A model generated the notes under the pieces. The model was not told where the DNA came from and searched no databases. It was given only the letters and a program-made list of their open reading frames with translations. Of a stretch of DNA of 64,000 nt, positions 21,301 to 27,000 are shown piece after piece. Both the position numbers and the translations under genes were made by a program. Position 1 is the first letter of the stretch. Each line of letters starts with the position of its first letter. This DNA comes from Ostrinia nubilalis (taxonomy: Eukaryota > Arthropoda > Insecta > Lepidoptera > Crambidae), in the NCBI RefSeq assembly GCF_963855985.1, contig NC_087117.1, forward strand, positions 3,917,001 through 3,981,000, in the 5' to 3' direction.

Positions 21301-21733
21301 AGTCCTGTTGTCTCCCCTAGCCAGGGGGGACAACAGGATTTCGAAATCCTGTTGGCTCCCCCAGGGGGGCCAACCAGGGGGGACAACAGGACTGCACCGC
21401 ATTTTACACCAAATCAAAACATAAAAGCTTTTCATATAAGTAATTTAAATGGGTAATTCTTACTGTATGTCCTTGAGTCCAAAAAAAGTGTTAGTTGCGC
21501 CTTTTCAACTATCAGGGGCAGAATAGGCGTGATAAGAGATTCTTAGACATTGGGTCTGGGAAGAAGTAAAATGATTATTTAGGATGTAAAATATAACTTA
21601 CTTTGTATGGTCGTTTTGTCTTCTTCTTTTCAACGCACTCCTCCAGCTCTGGTGGAGGTGAAATATACTTATTCTTATAATATATAGCTTTTGGGGAGTG
21701 CGCTTTCTTTAATATGGCATCCGTTAGAGTCAT
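9234..21733 (-). CDS. Divergent cyclophilin-type protein, 8 coding exons, 363 residues
   Basis: Coding exons in order: 21733-21602, 19888-19733, 18840-18715, 18237-18074, 16677-16522, 10679-10552, 9903-9797, 9356-9234. All junctions use AG/GT sites and are in phase; the sum is 1,092 bases including TAA. Residues 1-193 form an N-terminal extension rich in basic and aromatic residues ([20 protein letters not shown]). Residues about 194-351 align with the whole cyclophilin fold: [49 protein letters not shown] and VVELCG. Cyclophilins are peptidyl-prolyl isomerases, but of the CypA active-site residues only R55 is kept (R245). F60, M61, Q63, Q111, F113, W121 and H126 correspond to L, Y, S, I, N, Q and S. 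I infer a pseudo-isomerase. UBAC1 is nested in intron 5, and introns 4 and 5 contain broken copies of the preceding exon. Confidence 0.88.
9400..9492 (+). mobile_element. RTE-type retrotransposon 3' remnant
   Basis: Encodes [17 protein letters not shown] sequence in GGCCTATGTTCAGCAGTGGA and ends in a GATGATGATG tail. The same C-terminal piece recurs at 10280-10345, 25611-25690 and 31340-31402, and reversed at 49270-49330 and 53815-53925. Confidence 0.6.
9797..9903 (-). CDS. Cyclophilin-like gene, coding exon 7
   Basis: Acceptor TGCTTTCCAG. Reads [35 protein letters not shown], donor GTATGT. It aligns with LSMAN...GSQFFI...WLDGKHVVFGKV of cyclophilins, with the NG, QFF and W positions changed. 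Confidence 0.87.
9960..10345 (+). mobile_element. RTE-type non-LTR retrotransposon, decayed pol C-terminus
   Basis: Across several frames it reads [58 protein letters not shown] and a WTSDG end, in the order of the C-terminal part of RTE-type polymerases that I know from lepidopteran genomes. Stops and frameshifts show it is dead. The + strand insertion lies in intron 6 of the cyclophilin-like gene, opposite to that gene. Confidence 0.75.
10552..10679 (-). CDS. Cyclophilin-like gene, coding exon 6
   Basis: Acceptor TATTCCCCAG. Reads [37 protein letters not shown] and PHSMPG, with donor GTCAGT. It aligns with the cyclophilin segment VIPGFMIQGGDF...ENFxxxHxxPG; F60, M61 and Q63 equivalents are L, Y and S. 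Confidence 0.87.
11790..11975 (-). repeat. Reversed copy of the CTACAGCTTGACCGCC repeat
   Basis: Reverse complement of the family at 4376 and 9490, just downstream of UBAC1: TTGGGTTTTATTGGCGGTCA, GCTGTAGATCCTGGCTACAC. Confidence 0.55.
12243..12248 (-). terminator. Candidate poly(A) signal of UBAC1
   Basis: ATTAAA on the - strand, 116 bases past the UBAC1 stop codon. It is the first near-consensus hexamer downstream. Confidence 0.4.
12364..13539 (-). CDS. UBAC1: UBA domain-containing protein 1 (KPC2), single exon
   Basis: A 391-residue intact ORF (human UBAC1 is about 405). In mammals UBAC1/KPC2 is the ubiquitin-receptor subunit of the KPC E3 ligase, partner of RNF123, acting on p27 in the cytoplasm. 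Residues about 13-92 form the ubiquitin-like domain ([20 protein letters not shown]). [19 protein letters not shown] at 139-157 matches the conserved helix of the family. [20 protein letters not shown] to WLIGE (about 248-286) is a UBA domain, and a C-terminal STI1-like part reads [20 protein letters not shown]. The first of the two UBA domains of the human protein is not evident. It lies in intron 5 of the cyclophilin-like gene on the same strand, without introns. An intact long frame indicates it is functional; retro-origin is possible but no poly(A) tract or target duplication was seen. Confidence 0.93.
   Translation of the reverse strand: MLVSDSGLNGPNELLVKVVSPDGQTFTAYFSEDTLIEEVKNRAIDYFYPTGETGASRYKIVRVFDTSTLHDFLTLAQEQVTMQEELLLVERRLPEAGTLWDLGAVRAPQQGTIAAATASLPAPQNTVRQPNLQSLLSTNELSYELRKILISLIEAGARLAAAGRNYEMTLAQLSAALDEPQRLRQNLVQVITPEEIAARFNPSDIQSVSEEGSSTMKTGAGEELFKRAEHLQRFLEKFRAWRMKIAEPPNPDAVTALKDLGFSLTDADQALRQTGCNVPAAASWLIGERGSSIFELINGLPDGLILQTLLKQPQIQRGLLNTRMLIAFIAMVGQTGSASLWLNSPHGSPLLSQISRTYHSEKYCLAVNQFSEERRERTRSASMPSTSRQRN
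13775..14405. mobile_element. Helitron-like element carrying an internal tandem array
   Basis: Begins near TAAAAGGAGAAACTGACTGA and ends CGAAGTCGCGGGCGGCCGCT and AGT. Between them, four units of about 125 bases carry CACGGGAACGGGAGTTAGCG, AATCTAAACCGCGTAAGATA and GGCATGCAGGTACCTTAGTA. An undecorated relative ends at 10855 and another is reversed at 30050. Confidence 0.6.
14584..14735 (-). pseudogene. Donor-side copy 3 of cyclophilin-like exon 5
   Basis: Reads through YLSLRVRNC to FFR with an intact donor and no acceptor. It is the copy farthest from the true exon. Confidence 0.75.
14771..14910. mobile_element. Foldback element (GTCGCCGAGCACGTAGAATTT family)
   Basis: Palindromic: CCGGTCGCCGAGCACGTAG at the left, GTGCTTGGCAACCGGAC at the right, with inner arms AATGACCCCAAGCTACCCAT and its complement. 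Copies accompany each exon 5 duplicate (15436-15575, 16093-16335, 16330-16460), and a fragment is at 39170-39260. Confidence 0.7.
15264..15396 (-). pseudogene. Donor-side copy 2 of cyclophilin-like exon 5
   Basis: As the copy at 15910, but about 20 bases coding for LRVRNC are deleted and CACC has become TACT near the donor side, so it is the most decayed of the set. Confidence 0.75.
15910..16065 (-). pseudogene. Donor-side copy 1 of cyclophilin-like exon 5
   Basis: Coding sequence is intact from YLSLRVRNC to the donor, but homology stops at TACTTGAG and the acceptor is replaced by unrelated sequence (GCGGTCTAAG). One D-to-A change (FAAACPAT). About 650 bases separate it from the next copy. 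Confidence 0.75.
16522..16677 (-). CDS. Cyclophilin-like gene, coding exon 5 (start of the cyclophilin fold)
   Basis: This is the only one of four near-identical copies with an acceptor: ATCTCCAG followed by GGTATACTTGAG. It reads [38 protein letters not shown] and [11 protein letters not shown], phase 2 at the donor GTAAAG. The ELFAD and CFFR motifs correspond to the ELFAD and FHR motifs of cyclophilins. Confidence 0.87.
16793..16972 (+). mobile_element. Helitron-like element
   Basis: Starts TCCTACTAATATTATACAATG and carries ACTACTGAACGGATTTTGAT and CACGCGGGTGAAGCCGCGGG. It ends AAAGCTATT, a mutated 3' terminus. It lies just upstream of cyclophilin-like exon 5 in intron 4. Confidence 0.65.
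16985..17335. repeat. Large hairpin formed by two halves of a tRNA-like sequence around a short transposon
   Basis: The left end TAACTTGAAAAAATCGATCT, CCTAAGGCGGGAATTGAACC is mirrored at the right end by GGGTTCAATTCCCGCCTTAA, TTTTTTTCAAGTTATTTATA. Inside, 17092-17232 is a short element with inverted ends GTATTCACAAACGATGC and ATGTTTGTGAATACC; an opposite-orientation copy of that element is at 34555-34697. Confidence 0.6.
17021..17093 (-). tRNA. tRNA-Ala-like sequence, probable SINE head or tRNA pseudogene
   Basis: On the - strand: acceptor arm GCGTAAG with CTTAGGC (6 of 7 pairs), D arm GCTC/GAGC, anticodon loop CCGGCAA (GGC in the anticodon position), T arm GTGGG-TTCAATT-CCCGC. Position 33 is C rather than the invariant T and the anticodon stem is imperfect, so a functional tRNA is unlikely. 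Box A (TAGCTCAGTTGG) and box B (GGTTCAATTCC) are intact. Confidence 0.5.
17722..17850 (-). pseudogene. Donor-side copy of cyclophilin-like exon 4
   Basis: Matches the last three quarters of exon 4 ([34 protein letters not shown]) with one P-to-S change and keeps the donor GTATGAGTG and about 80 bases of following intron. It lacks the exon 5' end and any acceptor (upstream frame closes at a TAG), so it should not be spliced in. Confidence 0.75.
18074..18237 (-). CDS. Cyclophilin-like gene, coding exon 4
   Basis: Acceptor CTTTTCAG, reads [40 protein letters not shown] and APPGVRRP, then AG|GTATGA. It ends two bases into an R codon completed by the next exon. A truncated copy lies downstream at 17722-17850. 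Confidence 0.87.
18715..18840 (-). CDS. Cyclophilin-like gene, coding exon 3
   Basis: Acceptor TTTTCTTCAG, 42 codons including [20 protein letters not shown] and [18 protein letters not shown], donor GTGAGT. The stretch is probably helical and basic. Confidence 0.85.
19430..19682. repeat. Interspersed repeat, probable retroelement fragment
   Basis: Carries CCCCTAGATGGGGCAGACGG, ACAGTCCTCCATCGTGTTCG and TTGATCTCGCTCCAGGTCTT. A second copy is at 43590-43710, with pieces at 43900 and 44105. High GC, no intact frame. Confidence 0.5.
19733..19888 (-). CDS. Cyclophilin-like gene, coding exon 2
   Basis: Acceptor CTTATCCCAG, 52 codons including [39 protein letters not shown] and ER, then GTAAGT. 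Phase 0 at both ends. Confidence 0.85.
20125..21515. mobile_element. Long-inverted-repeat element with GC-rich inner arms
   Basis: The left arm (ACTGCCCCCAATAGTTGAAA, GGTGCAGTCCTGTTGTCCCC, TCAATCAATGATTTGAGGAC, AGAAGCCATATATTTTTATA) is mirrored at the right (ATATATGGCTTTTAAATCAT, GACAACAGTCCTCAAATCAT, TTTTCAACTATCAGGGGCAG). Arms are about 300 bases. The centre holds Helitron-like fragments (20465-20700, 20880-21020). It sits in intron 1 of the cyclophilin-like gene. Confidence 0.6.
21602..21733 (-). CDS. Cyclophilin-like gene, coding exon 1 (start codon)
   Basis: Opens at AAAATGACTC and reads [10 protein letters not shown] and [19 protein letters not shown] before a GTAAGT donor, phase 0. 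There are no signal-peptide or membrane features; the product is probably cytosolic or nuclear. I see no other good ATG upstream in frame. Confidence 0.8.
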
Positions 21734-23249
21734 TTTCACTATTTATTTTTGTAAATAAAGTAAAAAATTTACCAAAATTTGAGTCTCAATTGTTACTGAC
21801 TAGACGTTTGAATCAAAATCTATATGGTTTATATTTATTGTTCATTTATGAATATCTAGTGAACAAATTCGTAATGAAACAAGTATAAGTATCGTAAAAA
21901 ACTTTTATTTAAATAAAATTGCACTACAAAAACATAAATAAGTGCCATACATATCACAATATTGTGCACAATATTCCGTAATACTGACAATACAAAAGCT
22001 TGGGCTTAAACTAAAACCATACTACCAGATCATTTTTTGTATTAAAAACTTATTAGCTTAAGCAATATTGGAAACGTGTCACACAATATTGGAAAGCAAT
22101 ATTGTCGTTTTTATTTATTACTTTCTTCGCTGACCATATAAATAAGTAGATGCAGAAATACTGCATGTACGAATCCACACGACACATCTGACGATACATT
22201 TTTGTTACAATATCACTCATTACTACTATACAGGGTGATATTTAAATCATTGGCATCTCATCCTTCTAATATAAGACTCTAATCATGATACATAGCAGTT
22301 TTCCCAAATATCATTAGTAGTCTTATTTTAAAAGGATGCAGAAGATAAAATTTCACCCTGAATACACCCGTCACAGTGTTTATCGATGTACCGTCATTTG
22401 TACTATGCTCTGGTAGTATGACCTCAGTCGGATATCACTGGAATGTGACTAGCATAAGTGTTAACATAAATAATTATAATTTCAATACAAAATCTGCTAA
22501 TCTGCTTTAAACACAAAATAAAAACAAAATATAAATTTAACACGATCGTTTCTTTATGAGCGTAATATTATAAAAATACTAAGGCAGTCCGCTGTCTTGA
22601 AAATAAAAATAAAAAAAGCAATGTGAACTAGCCAAGTGACACTTATTGATCGAATCGAAAAAAAAATTCGTTCACGGAGCGATATAACTCCATACAAAAA
22701 AGGCCTTTCGACCATCTTTCGACATTAAAACTGTCACATTTTGCCACTTGTCTAGGGGGGCTGATTTGACTTGTCATGGGCATTAAGCTCTCATTTTTTC
22801 TTTTCTCAACTGAATATCACAAAAAACTTGTTACCGAATATTGTCAATATAGCATAACACTATATTGCCAACATTTTTTTTGAGCAGACGGCCTTTTGAA
22901 TGTCAATATTTTAGTAAAATATTTTTTTAATTTCCAACACCCGTGTATTTTTTTTGTATTTTAAAATAAATCAAAATTTTGTTATTTGGTTACTACTAGC
23001 AGACTCTACTGGCAAGGGCTACATAAAAATAACCTCTCGGTTGTGAGATCTAGGGTTACATTAGAGTAAATATTTGGTTAAATTATACTAATGTCTTGAA
23101 TTTTCGAAATTACTGCAGCGGTGGTGAGGTCCCTGACTGCATATTTTGGAGCTGAAAAAGAAAGATAAAGTTACTTAGTATTGGAAACTACAGATTATAC
23201 AGGGTGATGATAAAAGATATCGGTCGGTCTTTGAGCTTAACATAGCGAC
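21734..23249. other. Intergenic region between the cyclophilin-like and kinesin genes
   Basis: Holds the promoter side of the cyclophilin-like gene and the 3' flank of the kinesin gene. Recognisable items are a short element with inverted ends CAGGGTGATATTTAAATC and AAATTTCACCCTG (about 22232-22360) and a fragment of the foldback family (22640-22750). There is no ORF of note, and poly(A) signals cannot be assigned. Confidence 0.5.
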
Positions 23250-23909
23250 TAAGCTTACCAAGGAATTTTCACCTTGATAACAAAATGCTAAGGTTCAAAG
23301 TTCACTGACGCTGGCGCAGCATAGCGGTGAAGACACACGGTTCATTGTCAGAAATTTCAGATCTATTTATATCTACTCACCAAGGTATTTTCGACCTTAT
23401 TACACAACCATTTGTGACCATTATGACCATAGTCACAGTTCATTTGCGCGTGGCGCCTGCGCAGCGTGGCAGTGTTCAAACACAAAATATAAGAGAAGGT
23501 AAACTCCATACTAAGCGTGCTCGAGCTACGCACACATAGACACCGCTCACGTACGCGTTATCTAGACTGTCTCGGACGAATGCGAGCGCTACTGACGTTC
23601 GCTTGAGTCACGCCGCTCACGCGTTTGTGAAATTAATTTGTTTGTACCAAAATGAGTGAACAACAAAAAGGCGTATTAGGCGTAGGTATGCAAAGCAAAG
23701 TACATACATGAGTTTACCTTCTGTTATATTTTGTGGGTCATAATATCTACTCACCAAGGGATCTTCAACCTTACAACAAGACGCCAAGGCCCAAAGTTCA
23801 CTGGCGCTGGCGCAGCGTGGCGTTGTGTGACAGCAGTCTATAGTTTTTCTATTTATATCTACTCACCAAGGGATCTTCGACCTTATATCAAGACGTTACG
23901 GCCCAAAGT
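23250..23909 (-). repeat. Decayed copies of the end of kinesin exon 14
   Basis: The stop-codon end of exon 14 (in + orientation AAAGTTCACTGGCGCTGGCG) recurs at about 23297 and 23780, with a weaker copy near 23440. Each is preceded in + orientation by TATCTACTCACCAAGGGATC and similar flank. They lie in the presumed 3' UTR or flank. Confidence 0.6.
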
Positions 23910-24029
23910 TCACTGGCGCTGGCGCAGCGTGGCAGTGTGTGGGCGTGGCACGGACGTGTGAGGACGCGCGGGACGGTTGTTGACGTGCGCGTACGACAGG
24001 TAGCGGTCCGACAGGTCTGGGGGCTCCAT
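23910..24029 (-). CDS. Klp64D: Kinesin exon 14: C-terminal tail and stop
   Basis: Acceptor [53 protein letters not shown]. The DLSDRYLSY stretch aligns with DLSHVYLAY of KIF3A; the rest is a short basic tail, shorter than in mammals. Confidence 0.88.
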   Translation of the reverse strand: MEPPDLSDRYLSYAHVNNRPARPHTSVPRPHTATLRQRQ

Positions 24030-27000
24030 CTGCGGGTAGATGAAGAAAACAGATTCTTTAGCAGGGCTTGATGTTATATTTAGACAAAAACAACTTCATG
24101 TAAAATGACTTCATGAAGACAAGTTTTTTATTTTATTTTATTTTATTCAATAAGTACATACAGGTTCCAGTCATTTAAATAAATAAATATAAAATCTATT
24201 TATTGTCTTCGAACCATTAAACATACACCATTTACATAACAAAATACAAGTAAATAAAATGAACAGTGTCTAAACTCTGTTGTACCTCTCTCTTCGAATC
24301 TAGAAGGCAGTTACCTCATTCTTCGGTTCTAGAGGGAGCTGTATAAGGCCGCAAAAATGGCGTTCCAGAAGGGAGTTACCTCATTTTTAATTCTAGAAGG
24401 GAGTAACCTCTTTCATTTGAAGTCCTGAGCTTTGACTGAAGGCAGAGCTCGTTAAGCGTCCTTTGCTTCAGTTCTTAAGTTTCTTTTGCGCCTGCTTGGT
24501 CTAAAAGGTTTTAGAAGAGAGTTACCTCATTCTTCGGTTCTAGAAGTGAGGTACCTCTTTCAGCTGCAAGTCTTTTTGCAGTCCGAGATCGTTGAGCGTC
24601 TTTTGTTCCAGTTTCGCTACGTCGTAATTAGATCGGTATGTAAGTCATGGATATTATCTCTGAGCTCATAGAGCGTCCTTTGCTGTGGTGTGTTTCATGG
24701 ACAAACGCGTTAAGACACTCACGTATTTGACGGCGACAGAGGCGGCGGCGATTGGTGAAAAATTAAAAATGCGGATTTCTAGAAAGAAGCTACTACACTA
24801 CTTCTCTTTCTTCCCAAGGTGTCTTATGGGCCGATAATGTCAAGTTAAGTGTCACTCCAAGCTGACGGCCGATGGGGCAGCAAGGTTCTGGAATGAAGGC
24901 CGCGTACCGGAAAACGCAGCGTGGGACGTCCACCTACAAGGTGGACCGACGACATCGTAACGGTATCGGGGAGGCGCTAGACGCAGGCCGCTACCCACTA
25001 GCGGCGTAAAGGGGGGGCGGTGGGGGCGGTCCGCCCCGGGTGCCAAGCATCAGGGGGTGACACAAGTCGCGCAGATTAGTACCTACTCACTGGCGCATCT
25101 GCGTCTGCAGTAAAATTCATAAAATTCATTTATTTTTGCAAATAGGCTTTTAGAAAGCACTTTTACACGTCCCAATAATAACCCTACCACTGCTTCGGGA
25201 CAATAAATGGGCCAGTGCTGAGAAGAAGCAGCGCAAGAAACTCAGTCACTATTGTCAGCCTCCTTTTCAAGGGTTTACAGTCTTTAAAATATACAAAATA
25301 TTATAGTCATAAGTATTGATGCGCGCTAGGTAGTTAAACATTCCAAACATTTTTATCTTTTATATAATCATCAACTTTATAGTAGCCCTTTTTCATTAAG
25401 GTGCTTTTGATATGTGCTTTAAAATGAATGGGCAATTCTACAACAGTTTGTGGTAAGTCTATGTCATGATACGGGGGGATTGTCATTAAATCTTCGAATC
25501 GGTAGGTAACCCCAAAATCCAGATACCTGGGGTACCAGGGGGTGCCTTAGGACTTAAGATTCTTGATCGCCCCGGGTGCCAACCCATGCTACGCCGCCAC
25601 TGCCGCTACCAACCAATCAACATGGAAAGCATTGGGGGAGGCCTATGTTCAGCAGTGGACGTCCTGTGGCTGAAATGATGATGATGATGAAGTGTCACTC
25701 ACGTATTTGACGGCGGCGGCGGCGGCGTTGTTGCCGGTGTAGGCCACGCACTTCACCTGCCACTCGCCCAGCTGCTCGTTAGAATGTTCTAGAGTTACTT
25801 CAGAAGAGACTGAAGTCTTAGCTCGATTAACTTCCTTTGCTTCAGTTTGTAAGCCACCTGTACGGCGTCTGCTCTGTCCAGAAGGGTCTAGAAGAGATCT
25901 ACCTCTTTTTTCGCTCCTAGAAGGGAGTTACCTCTTTGTTTGTCCTAGAAGGCAGTTACTTCTTTCATTTGAAATCCTCAGCTTTGTCTAAAGTCTGAGC
26001 TGTTTTGTGCTTTGATTTTAGATGCTGTCATATAGACAGATATTAGTGTGACTCACGTATTTGACGGCGGCGAGCGGTGGAAAACGCGGCGTTCTAGAAG
26101 GCAGTTATCTCTTTCGTAAACAGTCTGAGTTCATTTAGCGTCCTTTGCTATGGTGTATGGACAAACGCGTTGAGTGACTCGTGTATTTGACCGCGACGGC
26201 AGCGGCGAGTCTAGGTGGTCCTATCCTATTTTCTTTGCCAAAAAAACAAGACTGAAACTTTTGAAGGGAGCAACCTTTTTCTACCTAAGTCCTTCTGAAG
26301 TTTGAGCTCGAAGAGTGTCCATCTATGGTATGTCTTATGGACAAACGCGTTCAGTCACTTACGTATTTGACGGTGGCGGCTTCAGGTGTGTGTGTGGCGT
26401 TCTAGAAAGGAGCTACCTGTTTCTTCTGCAGTCTTAGCTGGTGTAGTAGTGTCCTGTGAACTAGTCCCTGTGTAATTACTGCATCTTATGGACAGTAGCC
26501 TTAAGACACTCACATATTTGACAGCGGCTGCGGCAGCAGTTGTGGCGTTCTAGAAAGGAGCTACTTCTTTACTCTGAAATCCTTCTGCAGTCTGAACTCG
26601 TTGAGCATCCTTACCTGTTTCTTTCTTCTTTAGTTCCAAGTCCTATGCTTCAGTTCCCTGTCATTTTGGTAAGTCTCATGGACAGCAGGCGTATTAGTGT
26701 CACTCACGTATTTGACGGCGGCGGGAGAAGCGACGTTCTAGATGGGCCTCATTCTTCTGCAAGTTTTGCAGTCTGAGCTCGTTGAACTTTTGCTTGCTGT
26801 CTAGATCGGTATGTAAGTCATGGACATTAAGTGTGACTCACGTATTTGACGGCGGCGGCGGCAGGTGTGGCGTACAAGAAAGGAGCTACCTCTTTCTTCC
26901 GAAGTTCTTCTGCCTTTGAACTAGTCCCTGTGCTATTAGTATGTCTTATGAACAGTAGCGTTAAGGTACCACTTACGTATTTGACGGCGGCGGCGGCGGC

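Larger units (their letters stand above)
24290..26960 (-). repeat. Mosaic array of exon 13 and exon 11 donor-side fragments
   Basis: About eight fragments ending in the exon 13 donor (CTCACGTATTTGACGGCGGC in + orientation; near 24718, 25698, 26053, 26180, 26360, 26515, 26703, 26833) alternate with fragments of the exon 11 end (TACCTCTTTCTTCTGCAAGTCC and GAGCTCGTTGAGCGTCC). The longest exon 13 copy (25698-25780) extends to the HWNEQ region. The array fills most of the last intron. Confidence 0.8.
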
